From Phycisphaerae bacterium (GTDB lineage Bacteria; Planctomycetota; Phycisphaerae; Phycisphaerales; UBA1924): 64,000 nt of DNA. Positions 31,893 through 41,690 of this stretch are shown here, piece by piece. Position numbers and translations under genes: made by a program. The DNA is taken from the NCBI GenBank assembly GCA_016793805.1, contig JAEUIZ010000044.1, positions 1-64,000 of the forward strand. Direction: 5' to 3'. The stretch's first letter is position 1. Every line of letters begins with the position of its first letter. Below the pieces are notes generated by a model. The model was not told where the DNA came from. It did no database searches and worked only from the letters and a program-made list of their open reading frames with translations.

Positions 31893-33431
31893 GTGTTTCA
31901 GTACCGGTCTACACGGACGTTGTTTCTGGCGCTCGTTCAGGTCGGCATCGCGTCCGGCCACCTTGTCGAGTGTCTTGAGCCGATTCTGAAAGAAGTGACA
32001 GTGCCGCCTCCGCCCGACGACTTGGACTACCTCGAGCCGCCGGAGTTTGACTGGCCGCCGGGCCAGTTGTCGGACACCACCAATGCCGCGATCATCGACC
32101 GCCGCAACGCGGCGCCGGCGCATCACAGGCGTTGGTTCCACGCGTACGACATCTACCATCGGGCGCACTTTCGATGGCGAACGGCCATCGAGGGTGCTCG
32201 CGCTGCCTTGCCGGACGCGCAAAGCGAGCTTGATGCCGGTCCGACTTCTCCCTTTGACCGACCCACTATCCAGATCGCATCGATCCTGAGCGCCATGGGT
32301 GGCGCGATTGTTAACCCGATGATGGCCGGTCCGTATCCGACCATGAACTCGCCGAATGCGCCAGCCGAGCTGCGCCGGCGTGCTTCCGAACTGACAACAT
32401 GGGAGAACAAACTCCGGCCGCTGGCGCACATGAAGAAATCAGAACGAACACCAGAAGCCAACGCTATTTCAAGTGGTCAGGCAGATCTTCAGCAACATCC
32501 AACCATCCGCCTGTTTCACGCCCTCAACGGCCTGCACCAGGTCTGCGTCAACGTCGGCGCGTTCCGTGATCTCAGCGAGGGGCGGAAGAGCAAGCGGAAG
32601 GCATGGATCGATGCACAGAACGCGCTGGCCAAGATAGACGTTAGAGCAGCAGTGGAGCGGGCGGACGAGCCCCCGCCCATGACCGAGCCTGCCGAGAACA
32701 CGCGCGTTCTGCGCGAGTTGCTGACGTCCGGGTTGCAGTTTTGTTCACAAGCGAACGAGGCACTCGCGGCGAAGGGCGGCGAGGCGCTCGACGCGGCGTT
32801 GGCGCCGGGCACGTCCGTACACGCGACCGAGATCGGCATGAAGGTGAACGACGCCGAGGATCTGTTCGTTCGCCTTGACTCGGCGCTGCGCGATCCGACT
32901 GTGGTCATGGACTCGTCTCTCGAAGAGATGTCGAAGCTGGAAGATTGGTTTGCGTCCGCCCGCGAGCGGCTTGGCGTCGTGATGGCGCAGCGGGGACTCG
33001 TCATGACGCCGGAGGTCAAGCGTCAACGAAAGCGGCGTGCAAAGCGGACTCCAACAAAAAAGAAACGGAAGCCGAAGCGCTCGCGTAAGCCAAAGCCCCG
33101 CGCCGGTCGCGGCGCGTCGCGGTCCAAGCCCGCCAAGAAGGGCCTGCCGAAAGACAAGCAACAAGAGCTGAACGAACTCGACAAACGCACGCCCCCGTTG
33201 ACGAAGGGCGATGGCAAGTGGGTGCCATCGAAAGTCGCGGCGAAAATGGAAGGCGTCGAGGTGGGGACGCTCGCCACGTACCGCCATCTCGGCCTAAAGA
33301 ACGATGCACTGACGCTGGGACAGGATCGTGACGGCCGGGTCTGGCGCAAGGTGGGTGGCAAGTCGGCACGGCCGTGGTACTTCAAGCCGACACTACAGAA
33401 TGCGGGTAAAAAAAGCCCGCCGCAACCATAG
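31893..33431 (+). CDS. Large hypothetical protein with Lys-rich linker and C-terminal HTH-like end (512 aa)
   Basis: Starts at GTG 31893 (ribosome-binding site not clear). The first 350 residues are helical with no recognised family (contains RHLLEC-like LVECLEPILKEVTVPPP and TEPAENTRVLRELLTSGLQF). A Lys/Arg-rich stretch near 375-410 (RQRKRRAKRTPTKKKRKPKR) could bind nucleic acid. The C-terminus contains WVPSKVAAKMEGVEVGTLAT, a helix-turn-helix-like element, and YFKPTLQNAGKK. It may be a DNA-binding protein of the element; no function can be named. Confidence 0.6.
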   Translation: MFQYRSTRTLFLALVQVGIASGHLVECLEPILKEVTVPPPPDDLDYLEPPEFDWPPGQLSDTTNAAIIDRRNAAPAHHRRWFHAYDIYHRAHFRWRTAIEGARAALPDAQSELDAGPTSPFDRPTIQIASILSAMGGAIVNPMMAGPYPTMNSPNAPAELRRRASELTTWENKLRPLAHMKKSERTPEANAISSGQADLQQHPTIRLFHALNGLHQVCVNVGAFRDLSEGRKSKRKAWIDAQNALAKIDVRAAVERADEPPPMTEPAENTRVLRELLTSGLQFCSQANEALAAKGGEALDAALAPGTSVHATEIGMKVNDAEDLFVRLDSALRDPTVVMDSSLEEMSKLEDWFASARERLGVVMAQRGLVMTPEVKRQRKRRAKRTPTKKKRKPKRSRKPKPRAGRGASRSKPAKKGLPKDKQQELNELDKRTPPLTKGDGKWVPSKVAAKMEGVEVGTLATYRHLGLKNDALTLGQDRDGRVWRKVGGKSARPWYFKPTLQNAGKKSPPQP

Positions 33432-33543
33432 AAAAAGCATGGAATCCATGGATTCCATGGTTCGCTTCGGCTCGCTTCATTGCTGATGCTCGTGCGTTCG
33501 CGGGGACCGGCCCCGCGTGGAACGCACTCGTTTGGAGCATCAC

Positions 33544-33804
33544 GTGACTCAGCATCGCCAACAGCAAACTTCATCCTCGGTGGACCCGGAAACTCTCGCG
33601 CCGCGGCTCGTTGACACCAACGGCGCCACTCAGATCCTCGGCGGCATCTCCGCCCGCCATCTCTGGCAACTCGCCGATGACGGCGTCATCCCGCGCGTGA
33701 GGCTCGGTCGCCGCGTGCTTTTCGACGTTCGCGATCTCAACGCCGCCATCAGCGCGGCGAAGCACGCCGCTTATGCGCCGGCTCGTGGTCGCTCGTCGCG
33801 CTGA
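33544..33804 (+). CDS. HTH/excisionase-like protein (86 aa)
   Basis: GTG 33544 has GGAG six bases upstream; an in-frame GTG at 33517 adds nine residues. The core reads ISARHLWQLADDGVIPRVRL, then GRRVLFDVRDLNAAIS, the MerR/HTH_17-type winged helix of phage excisionases. It precedes the primase and integrase genes, where element regulators or excisionases sit, and could control integration direction. Only one HTH is present. Confidence 0.72.
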   Translation: MTQHRQQQTSSSVDPETLAPRLVDTNGATQILGGISARHLWQLADDGVIPRVRLGRRVLFDVRDLNAAISAAKHAAYAPARGRSSR

Positions 33805-34094
33805 TGAACACCGCACAAGCCGCGCGATCGCCTCTCACAGTGCCGCGCGGCGGGAACTTGAACATGCAAAGTGTAACGAACGATACACCCCACGGCTTTC
33901 CCATTTCACTCCTGACCTCGTGCTACCACTGCGGGCGCCCGGCCGCTCGGGCCATCGCGTACCCCAACCCGCGCAACTCGATGCTGATCGCCATCGCGTT
34001 CTGCGACGCGCACGAGGCGGAAGCCGTTGCGGAGATGGGGGGCGTGCTCCAGACCGCGGCCGCCATGACGGGCGCCGAGGGAGGCGAGGGATGA
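33804..34094 (+). CDS. Small hypothetical protein with one CxxC (96 aa)
   Basis: ATG 33804 shares its first base with the previous stop (TGATG). The body contains CYHCGRPAARAIAYP and a second pair at FCDAHEAEAV, which may form a small Cys/His zinc knuckle. The stop overlaps the ATG of the primase gene by four bases, so it is part of the same transcript. Function unknown; it may bind DNA or the primase. Confidence 0.55.
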   Translation: MNTAQAARSPLTVPRGGNLNMQSVTNDTPHGFPISLLTSCYHCGRPAARAIAYPNPRNSMLIAIAFCDAHEAEAVAEMGGVLQTAAAMTGAEGGEG

Positions 34095-36829
34095 GCGCCG
34101 AGGCGAACGCCAATCGGCCAGCCTCCCCGCCGATCCCAACCGCCGACATGCTCCCGCCCGAACTGGTCGCGCTGCCGCAGTGGGTCTGCTGGCGCTACGA
34201 ACTCCAGGGCAACCGATGGACCAAGCCGCCGCTGCGGATGGACGGCCGCCGGGCGAGTTCGACGAACGCCGCGCGATGGACCGACTTCGACACGGCCAGA
34301 CGTGTGGCCTCGGAGAAGGGCTTCGACGGCGTCGGCTTCGTGTTCGCCGCGGGCGACCCGTACTGCGGCGTGGACCTCGACGACGCACTCGATGAGAACG
34401 GCGTCCCGCTGCCGTGGGCCGCCGAGATCATCGCCGCGATGGCGAGCTACACGGAGATCAGCCCGAGCGGCGCGGGCGTCAAGATCTGGGTGAAGGCCAG
34501 CCTGGGAGGGCGGGCCGGCACGCACGCTTCGACGCCGCACGGCATCGAGATCTACGACCGCGCGCGTTATTTCACGGTCACGGGGCGGCGGCTGCACGGC
34601 ACGCCGTTCGAGATCGCGGCGCGACAGAAGGAAGTCGACGATCTCTACGCGCGGCTGATCGACGCGCAGCAAGAGAAGACCGGATCGGCCGACACGCCCG
34701 CATCATCTCCATCATCGCCGCCGCCGCCACTGGATGTGCCCGACGAGCAGCTCCTCGACGTCGCGCGGGGGGCAAAGAACGGCGCGAAGCTCGCCTCGCT
34801 CTGGGGCGGCAGCACCGAGGGCTACGGCAGCGCGAGCGAGGCCGACCTCGCGCTCGCGTCGATCCTCGCGTTCTACGCCGGCCCCGATCCCGCGCGCATC
34901 GAGCGGCTCATGCGGCAATCCGGCCTGGTCCGCGACAAGTGGACGAAGAACAAGCAGTATCTCGCACGGACGATCGCCACGGCGCTCAAGGGCAAGACCG
35001 AGTTCTACAGGCCCACCACCACCGACATCACCATTCGAGACGACCTGTGCCTCGTCGGCACGCAGACGGGGGCGCAGCGCCCCAAGGAGACGAGGAAGGA
35101 CAGCTACACCATTTACAACCTCACCGATCTCGGCAACGCGCAGCGGCTGGCCGACCACTTCGAGCCGTCCCTTCGCTACTGCGCCGCCAGCGGGCAGTGG
35201 CTGGTCTGGGACGGCCGCCGGTGGAAGGACGACGACACGTGCGCGGTCGTCCGCGCCGCCTGCGAGCTTCCCGCGATCATCCGACGCGAGGCCAAGGGGT
35301 GCGGGAACGCGAAGCTGGCGAAGGCGATCATGGGATGGGCGAGCATCTCCGAAGGCCGCACGCGGGTCGAAGCCGCGGTGGCGCTGGCGCGGGCGCAGAT
35401 GTCGCTCGTGGTCCGGCTCGCGGACCTCGACGCCGACGACTGGGCGCTGTGCGTCCTGAATGGCACCATCGATCTCCGCACCGGCACGCTCCGCCCGCAC
35501 CGGCGCGAGGACTACATCACGAAGATGGCCCCGGTCGAGTACGACCCGCAAGCGGCCTGCCCGCTCTTCCTGAAGTTCCTGGACCGCGTCTTCGCCGGCG
35601 ACGCGTCGCTCATCTCGTACGTGCTGCAGTTCTTCGGCGTGGCGATGACCGGCGACGTCACCGAGCAGATCATGCCGCTCTTCTGGGGCGGCGGCGCGAA
35701 CGGCAAGTCGGTCTTGATCGACACCGTCAAGAGCGTCTTCGGCGACTACGCCACCGACGCGCCGCCGGGCTTGCTGGTTGAGACCGGTCAGGACCGGCAC
35801 CCGACCGAGATCGCCGACCTGCAAGGGAGACGCCTCGTCGTCGCGTCCGAGACCGAGCAGGGCGCGAGCCTCAAGCTGCAGCTCGTCAAGCGGCTCACCG
35901 GCGACGCGACGCTCAAGGGCCGGCGCATGCGGCAGGACTTCTTCGAGTTCCGCCGCACGCACAAACTACTGATGGTCACGAACAACCGGCCGAGGGTGAA
36001 GGAGAACTCGGAGGCGGCGTGGCGGCGGCTGCCGCTCGTGCCGTTCACCGTCACGATCCCGTTGGCCGAGCGCGATCCCAAGCTCCTGGAGAAGCTGCGG
36101 ACGGAAGGACCCGGCATCCTGGCGCTGTGCGTTCAAGCGTGCCTTGAGTGGCAGCGTGAGGGGCTCCGCGCGCCGCGTGCGGTGAGCGCGGCCACGCACG
36201 AGTACCGCGCCGAAGAGGACATCATCGGCCGCTGGATCGAGGAGCGGTGCCACGTCGGCGGCGAGGTGTACGCGACGTACTCCAGCCTTCGCGCCGATTA
36301 CGGGCGGTGGTGCGACGAGGTCGGCGAGCGGCCGCTCGGGGGACGTGCCTTTGGCGAGGCGCTGGACAAAAAGGGAATCAGGTCGGGCAGCAAGCGGGTC
36401 GGGGCGAAGGCGGCGAAGGTCCGTCTCGGGATCGCCCTGCGCGCCCCCACGGACGACGAGCCCGCGGTGCCCGAGGACCTTCGGATCGACCCGCCACCGG
36501 GCGATGCGGCCACGGGGGATGCGTTACCCGTTACCGGTGTTACTCAATTCTCCCATTATGCGCGCCCCGCGCGCGCGCACGAGAGCGCAAACCTAGAGAA
36601 TCGGGTAACACCGGTAACGGGTAACGCCCCGCCCGCGTGTCGGTCGTCCCCGGGCACGGCCGAGGCACCCCAGACCCCGTGCAACGCCTGCCACCGCACC
36701 GCGTGGTGGCGCTTCGCCGCCGAGCGCGGGCCGGGCTGCTGGACGTGCCAGACGTGCCACCCCTTCGCGGGCGACCGCGGCGCCGCCGTGTTCGCGGGGC
36801 CGGCGGACACGCAGGAGGCCTGCGCATGA
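34091..36829 (+). CDS. P4-type primase-helicase (912 aa)
   Basis: ATG 34091 overlaps the preceding TGA. The N-terminal 200 residues resemble primase-polymerase-like domains (PYCGVDLDDALDENG, SPSGAGVKIWVK). The region 370-500 is D5_N-like (DADDWALCVLNGTIDLRTG), and a superfamily-3 helicase follows: Walker A GGGANGKSVL (about 533), HKLLMVTNNRPRV. The C-terminal tail has a Cys cluster (CNACHRTAWW, CWTCQTCHP). P4-family proteins prime and unwind DNA at the origin of satellite phages and plasmids, so this is the replication initiator of the element. A perfect 23-bp inverted repeat lies in the tail-coding region. Confidence 0.85.
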   Translation: MSAEANANRPASPPIPTADMLPPELVALPQWVCWRYELQGNRWTKPPLRMDGRRASSTNAARWTDFDTARRVASEKGFDGVGFVFAAGDPYCGVDLDDALDENGVPLPWAAEIIAAMASYTEISPSGAGVKIWVKASLGGRAGTHASTPHGIEIYDRARYFTVTGRRLHGTPFEIAARQKEVDDLYARLIDAQQEKTGSADTPASSPSSPPPPLDVPDEQLLDVARGAKNGAKLASLWGGSTEGYGSASEADLALASILAFYAGPDPARIERLMRQSGLVRDKWTKNKQYLARTIATALKGKTEFYRPTTTDITIRDDLCLVGTQTGAQRPKETRKDSYTIYNLTDLGNAQRLADHFEPSLRYCAASGQWLVWDGRRWKDDDTCAVVRAACELPAIIRREAKGCGNAKLAKAIMGWASISEGRTRVEAAVALARAQMSLVVRLADLDADDWALCVLNGTIDLRTGTLRPHRREDYITKMAPVEYDPQAACPLFLKFLDRVFAGDASLISYVLQFFGVAMTGDVTEQIMPLFWGGGANGKSVLIDTVKSVFGDYATDAPPGLLVETGQDRHPTEIADLQGRRLVVASETEQGASLKLQLVKRLTGDATLKGRRMRQDFFEFRRTHKLLMVTNNRPRVKENSEAAWRRLPLVPFTVTIPLAERDPKLLEKLRTEGPGILALCVQACLEWQREGLRAPRAVSAATHEYRAEEDIIGRWIEERCHVGGEVYATYSSLRADYGRWCDEVGERPLGGRAFGEALDKKGIRSGSKRVGAKAAKVRLGIALRAPTDDEPAVPEDLRIDPPPGDAATGDALPVTGVTQFSHYARPARAHESANLENRVTPVTGNAPPACRSSPGTAEAPQTPCNACHRTAWWRFAAERGPGCWTCQTCHPFAGDRGAAVFAGPADTQEACA
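36521..36627. repeat. Perfect 23-bp inverted repeat within the primase gene
   Basis: Arms 36521-36543 (GCGTTACCCGTTACCGGTGT...) and 36605-36627 are exact complements, 61 bases apart. Each arm contains repeats of GTTACC/GTTAC. Encoded residues LPVTGVTQFS and NRVTPVTGN echo each other. Confidence 0.6.
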
Positions 36830-36960
36830 CCGACCAGTCAGACACCGGCGTCGCATGGGATTTGGCCCGCATCACGCCTTGCCTCGCGCCGCAGTTCGGC
36901 CTTGATGGTTGGCGCCCAACGCGGCAACGAACCGCACCGGGCCGCACGGAGGTGCGCTGA
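36826..36960 (+). CDS. Tiny hypothetical protein between primase and integrase (44 aa)
   Basis: ATG 36826 overlaps the primase TGA; its own TGA at 36958 is followed immediately by the integrase ATG. It encodes MTDQSDTGVAWDLARITPCL and ends with a basic tail (RPTRQRTAPGRTEVR). It may be a small regulator coupling the two genes, or a translation spacer. Function unknown. Confidence 0.45.
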   Translation: MTDQSDTGVAWDLARITPCLAPQFGLDGWRPTRQRTAPGRTEVR

Positions 36961-38100
36961 ATGGCAACGCTGTTCTCGAAGGCCGAGCGAGGTCGTGAGG
37001 TTCGGATGATTCAGATCCTCGTCTCCGGCGGCCGCAGAACGATCCGCCTCGGCCCGGTCAATGAACGCTCGGCGCAGCGGTTCCGCGATCGCATCGAGGC
37101 CCTCGTCGGCTACCGGCGGCTGAACCAGCAACCCGACGCCGACATGACGAAGTGGCTGAGCGGACTCGACCCCGGCATGCACCGGCAACTTGCCAACGCG
37201 GGCCTCGTCGAGGGCCGTGAGCACGACGTCTCCACGCTCGGTGCGTTCGTCGCGCGGTACATCTCGATGAAGGAGCGCGACCTCGCACCGGCGAGCATTC
37301 GATCGCTGCGGTTGACGGAGGCGAGGCTCGTCGCACGCTTCGGTTCGCAGACGCGGCTCGACCGCATCACCTCGCACCTGGCCGCCGACTGGCGGGCCGC
37401 GATGCTCGATGAGGAACTGTCGGAGGCTTCGGTCAGGGTCCACACTCGCAACGCCCGCGCGTTCTTCAACGCCGCCATCGAGGCCGAGATCATCACAAAG
37501 AACCCGATCCGCGGCCTGCCGACCGGCTCCGTCGCGGCCAACCGCGAGCGGTACGTGACGACTGAAGAAGCCGACAGGGTCCTCGCGGCGCTACCCGACG
37601 CGCAATGGCGTGCGCTCTTCGGCCTGGCGCGGTTCGCCGGCCTGCGCTGCCCGTCCGAGACGCACGGTCTCCGCTGGACAGACATTGACCTCGCACGCGG
37701 CCGCATGAGCGTTTACGCGACCAAGACTCGCACCACACGCGTCGTGCCGATCGTGCCGCGATTGCGGACAATCCTCGACGAGGCGTTCAAGGCTCGCGAG
37801 CCTGACATTGAAGAAGTCATTGCACTCAGCATGAACAACCTGCACCGCACCGTCATCGAGGCGATCGAGAAGGCTGGCTTGAGTCGTTGGCCCGACCTGT
37901 TCCAGACGCTCCGTCGCAGCGCCGAGACCGACTTCGCGATGATGAACGTCCCGCAGCATGCCGTCAGCGCGTGGATCGGCCACAGCGTCGCCGTCAGCGT
38001 GCGACATTACCTGCAGGTTCCCGCCGAGTTGTACGAGCGCGCGGCGGGGATCACGGACCAGAACCGCCTCCGTATCGCCGACAGCGGCAGCGCGGCGTAG
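36961..38100 (+). CDS. Tyrosine integrase of the tRNA-Lys element (379 aa)
   Basis: An N-terminal arm and SAM-like core (DLAPASIRSLRLTEARLVAR) precede the catalytic domain. Visible catalytic elements: R in FAGLRCPSETHGLRW (about 225-235), the Lys-bearing TKTRTTRVVPIV, LFQTLRRSAETDF (family replaces the usual HxxR histidine with Gln), WIGHS, and Y in VRHYLQVP (about 350). This variant is typical of planctomycete phage/element integrases. The gene ends 267 bases from the tRNA-Lys 3' end and points to it, as expected for the enzyme that made the 50-bp repeats. It follows the primase in one operon. Confidence 0.85.
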   Translation: MATLFSKAERGREVRMIQILVSGGRRTIRLGPVNERSAQRFRDRIEALVGYRRLNQQPDADMTKWLSGLDPGMHRQLANAGLVEGREHDVSTLGAFVARYISMKERDLAPASIRSLRLTEARLVARFGSQTRLDRITSHLAADWRAAMLDEELSEASVRVHTRNARAFFNAAIEAEIITKNPIRGLPTGSVAANRERYVTTEEADRVLAALPDAQWRALFGLARFAGLRCPSETHGLRWTDIDLARGRMSVYATKTRTTRVVPIVPRLRTILDEAFKAREPDIEEVIALSMNNLHRTVIEAIEKAGLSRWPDLFQTLRRSAETDFAMMNVPQHAVSAWIGHSVAVSVRHYLQVPAELYERAAGITDQNRLRIADSGSAA

Positions 38101-38366
38101 GGACGACGTCGCACAGTGCGAACCGCACGCACCAGCCAATCATGAGCAGCTGATTCTTCGCTGGTCCTGTCGAGATGCGACCATGTGAACTCGGGCTGTT
38201 TTCGCCCCTCTTGGTCAGCAGCGCGCTGCAAATGCGCTGCAGCACCGCCACGCAGGACGTCGCACGGAGCCGCAATCGTCGCGGCAACGCCAAATCTGCT
38301 GTCTTGAAGAACCTCGCGCAACTCCGCCCGGTGCAAAGCCTTGCGGCCACCTGCGACGTCCTGCGA

Positions 38367-38432
<66 letters not shown>

Positions 38433-38442
<10 letters not shown>

Positions 38443-38729
38443 AACGCGTCGGAATACCGGCGCGGCAGCCCGGCTTCCCGGGCGTGCAGATAGTCTACCC
38501 GCCTCGTGCGGGCGGTCCAGTGCCGGCGACGTTGGCGGGGGCGATGCCGGGGCGGCGGGTCGGTGCGCGGCGAAAGATCCACGACCAGGCCACTGTCGTC
38601 GTCGCACCACGGCTTGCCGCGTGACGGCGCACCGGGCGGGCGCCCCGGCCCGCTGACCTCGACGACACGGCGCTCGTGCAGGAGCCTCGGTCCGATCGCG
38701 CCGACGACGAGGGCCTGATTCGCGGGCAC
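38433..38729 (-). CDS. Doubtful hypothetical protein (98 aa)
   Basis: A minus-strand frame starts MPANQALVVGAIGPRLLHER and has GC-rich third positions like real genes here, but it ends inside the tRNA-Lys gene (TAG in its acceptor region) and lacks a clear ribosome-binding site. No family. It may be a chance frame. Confidence 0.25.
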
Positions 38730-39122
38730 CCCGGTCGGCTCGTGCCGTGGACTCGGGCCTCACGCAGGGCGATTCCACTCTCGCTCATCATCGGCACCGA
38801 GCGGCTTTGCGCTTCCACTGGTGCCGCACGGCCGGCCGCACCTTGTGGAGAGGACCCGCGATCACGGCGCGCGTCACGTCGGGCGGGCAGTTCACCCGGG
38901 GCCAGGGCATCTACGCCTCGGGGCAAGGTGGCCCCTCTCTGCCGATGAGCGCGACGCCGCGCGGCGTTTCAAGCCCATGGCCGCGTTCAGGGCGAAGGTT
39001 CGATGGGATCTGCCTCGCGCTGGCCTCGCGGCGAGATCGCCACCGCCACTCACGTCCCCGTGTCGACCACGAACCGTAGGGGCGCCCGCTGTGCGAACGA
39101 ACCGATCGGAGGGCACGAGTTG
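38730..39122. other. Stretch without a supported gene
   Basis: GC-rich; frames on both strands overlap and none shows a convincing start. The last bases hold the ribosome-binding site (GGAGGG, 39108-39113) of the DnaJ-like gene. Confidence 0.4.
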
Positions 39123-40073
39123 ATGGCACCGCACCGCCGGCTCCCTCCGTACGATTCCGCGATGGCCAAGCGCGACTATTACGATGTTCTGGGCGTTGCC
39201 AGGTCCGCGTCCGCCGACCAGATCAAGTCGGCATATCGAGCGCTGGCGCGCAAACTGCACCCGGACGTGAACAAGGCGTCGGACGCAGCGGCGAGGTTTG
39301 CCGAGGTGCAGGAGGCGTACGACGTTCTGAGCGATCCTGCGAGGCGGCGCCACTACGACCAACGCGGCCATGCGCCGCCGGAGCCGGGCGGGCAGCACTA
39401 TACCTGGTCGAGTGTCGGGCGCGAGGGCGTGGGCACCCCGATGGGTGCGGAGGACCTCAGCGAGATGTTCGAGGCGTTGTTTGGCGGGGGCGGGCAGCGG
39501 ACACGGGCGCGCAAGTCACGTGCCGCCCGTGCCGAGCCGCCGCCCACCGAAGTCGACCTGCCGATCACGTTTCTGACGGCGGCCAGGGGAGGGACGGAGT
39601 CGATCCGGCTGGAGCGTGACGGGCAGACGCAGACGGTGGAGGTGCGTGTGCCGGCGGGGGTGCGTCAGGGGGCGAAACTTCGCGCTCGAGGCCCGGACGG
39701 CGATCTGCTGTTGACCGTGCGGATCGGGCAGCACCCGATCTTCCGCCGCACCGAGGGCAAGTCAGATGAGCAGGAGGGCCTCGATCTGTACCTCGATCTG
39801 CCGTTGACGATCGCCGAGGCGACGCTGGGCGCGCGGGTGCTGGTTCCGACGCTGGAGAGCCCAGTGGAACTCCTGGTTCCCGCTGGCACGTCGAGTGGGC
39901 GCAAACTCCGGCTCCGAGGCCGAGGGATCAGCGACGCCTCGGGCGCGACGGGCGACCTGTTCGCGATCGCCCGGATCGTGGTGCCTCAAGCCGACTCGCT
40001 GACTCCCGCCGAGCGTGATATGCTGGAGCGGCTGTCGGCGCGAGCGGGGTCGCCGCGGGCACACTGGCACTAG
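39123..40073 (+). CDS. CbpA-like J-domain co-chaperone (316 aa)
   Basis: ATG 39123 lies nine bases after GGAGGG; ATG 39162 is an alternative that starts directly at [11 protein letters not shown]. The J domain contains HPD (46-48) and [21 protein letters not shown] Gly/Phe-poor linker and two C-terminal beta domains follow ([40 protein letters not shown]). The zinc-finger cysteines of DnaJ are absent, so it is the CbpA/DjlA-like class that stimulates Hsp70 (DnaK) in the cytoplasm. It is adjacent to the tRNA and ordinary chromosomal genes. Confidence 0.85.
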   Translation: MAPHRRLPPYDSAMAKRDYYDVLGVARSASADQIKSAYRALARKLHPDVNKASDAAARFAEVQEAYDVLSDPARRRHYDQRGHAPPEPGGQHYTWSSVGREGVGTPMGAEDLSEMFEALFGGGGQRTRARKSRAARAEPPPTEVDLPITFLTAARGGTESIRLERDGQTQTVEVRVPAGVRQGAKLRARGPDGDLLLTVRIGQHPIFRRTEGKSDEQEGLDLYLDLPLTIAEATLGARVLVPTLESPVELLVPAGTSSGRKLRLRGRGISDASGATGDLFAIARIVVPQADSLTPAERDMLERLSARAGSPRAHWH

Positions 40074-40171
40074 CGGCCGGGGTGCGGAATCCCGCTCACG
40101 CCCCGCACGGAGGCACGCCCGTCGCTGCGACCCAGGCGGCGGGCCCAGCCCGCGCAAGGAGAGCCAGGCGG

Positions 40172-41650
40172 ATGCTCAAGCAACAACACCAACTCTTCGT
40201 GGCCCTGCTGGCCGCGGCTGACGGCGTGGTTATCGCGCTCGCGTGCCTCGTCGCCTGGCTCTGCCGGATGAGCGTCGCCGAGCGGTATCTCCCGCGGAGT
40301 TGGGAGGATTGGATCAAGGGCCCGCTGGTCATTTTCGCGGTGCCGGTGGCGCTGACGACGATGTGGGGCCTGGGGCTCTACCGTCCGCGGCGTGATCGCT
40401 CGCTGTTCATGGAGCAGGGCGCGATCTTCCGCGCGTCGCTCGCTGCCGTTGCGGCCCTGGTGATCGCGCTCTGGGCGGTGGAGCACTCGGTCGCGACCGG
40501 GAAGCACGCCTCGGGGGTGCCGGTCGCCAAGGCCCATGTGTGGGGCATGGTGATCGACGGCGGGCGGCTGCAACTCGCGCTCCTGGCGTTTTTCCTGCCT
40601 GTAGCGCTGGGCGTGCATCGCGCCGTGTTTCGCATGCTGGTGCGGGCGGTGCGGCGTCGCGGCCGGAACCTCCGTCACGTCGCCATCATCGGCGTAGGCC
40701 GACTCGGGCAGATCGTGGAGCGGACGCTCTCCCGCAACTCGTGGACGGGGCTCAACGTCGCGTACTTCATCTCCCACCACCCGCAGACGAAGAAGCGGAC
40801 GTGCCTCTCGCATCCCGTCCTGGGCGGGATCGACAACCTGGAAGCGATCCTCGACGCCAACCGCGTGGATGCCGTGTACCTGGCGATTCCCAACGCCCAG
40901 GCCGCACTGATGCCGCCGCTGCTGGCGCGTCTGGACCGCTTCGCGGTGGACGTCCGCATCATCCCGGACGTGCACCCGCGGTTTGTGCCGCAGAGCATGG
41001 TCGTCAACGAACTCGACGGGATGCCGATCCTGAGTTACCGCGAGTGCCCCTCGTCCGGGCTCGGTGGATTCTCGAAGCGCATGCTCGACATCGTGGGTTC
41101 GCTCGCGGCTCTGGTGATTTTCTCTCCCGTGCTGCTGGCCGCGATGCTGGCCGTGCGCGTCAGTTCACCCGGCCCGGTGATCTTCAAGCAGCGTCGCGTG
41201 AGCCTCGGGGGTCGCGTCTTCAAGATCTACAAACTCCGCACGATGCGGCATGTCGAGGACGAACTCTGGGCCCAACTCAAGGACTCGTGGACGCTGCGCG
41301 ACGATCCGCGAATCACCCGCGTGGGCCGATTCCTTCGGCGGACCAGCCTCGACGAACTCCCGCAACTCATCAACGTGCTCAAGGGGCAGATGTCGCTTGT
41401 CGGACCTCGCCCCGAGCGCCCCGAACTCATCGAGCGCTTTCGGGAGGATTGGCGCGGCTACATGATCCGCCAGCACGTCAAGGCCGGGATCACGGGATGG
41501 GCCCAGGTCAATGGCCTCCGCGGGCAGACGAGCCTTCGCAAGCGGCTCCAGTACGACCTGTTCTACATCCGACACTGGTCGCTGGGCTTTGACCTCCGCA
41601 TCCTCTGGCTCACGCTGTTCCGTGGGTTCATCCACCGCAACGCGCACTGA
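40172..41650 (+). CDS. Undecaprenyl-phosphate sugar-phosphate transferase (WcaJ/EpsE-type)
   Basis: ATG 40172 has AAGGAG eleven bases upstream. The 492-residue protein has several N-terminal membrane segments ([39 protein letters not shown]), a nucleotide-binding middle domain ([18 protein letters not shown]), and the PglC-like catalytic C-terminus: [57 protein letters not shown] and WAQVNGLRG. It transfers hexose-1-phosphate from a nucleotide sugar to undecaprenyl phosphate, starting exopolysaccharide synthesis at the membrane. No other polysaccharide genes are adjacent. Confidence 0.9.
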   Translation: MLKQQHQLFVALLAAADGVVIALACLVAWLCRMSVAERYLPRSWEDWIKGPLVIFAVPVALTTMWGLGLYRPRRDRSLFMEQGAIFRASLAAVAALVIALWAVEHSVATGKHASGVPVAKAHVWGMVIDGGRLQLALLAFFLPVALGVHRAVFRMLVRAVRRRGRNLRHVAIIGVGRLGQIVERTLSRNSWTGLNVAYFISHHPQTKKRTCLSHPVLGGIDNLEAILDANRVDAVYLAIPNAQAALMPPLLARLDRFAVDVRIIPDVHPRFVPQSMVVNELDGMPILSYRECPSSGLGGFSKRMLDIVGSLAALVIFSPVLLAAMLAVRVSSPGPVIFKQRRVSLGGRVFKIYKLRTMRHVEDELWAQLKDSWTLRDDPRITRVGRFLRRTSLDELPQLINVLKGQMSLVGPRPERPELIERFREDWRGYMIRQHVKAGITGWAQVNGLRGQTSLRKRLQYDLFYIRHWSLGFDLRILWLTLFRGFIHRNAH

Positions 41651-41690
41651 CCTCGCCCTACGATCCTCCGTCCCACACGGAGGTCCTCGC

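Noticed and set aside
36595-36625. Intrinsic terminator inside the primase gene
   Set aside because: The 23-bp arms are 61 bases apart, lie within an open reading frame and have no T run.
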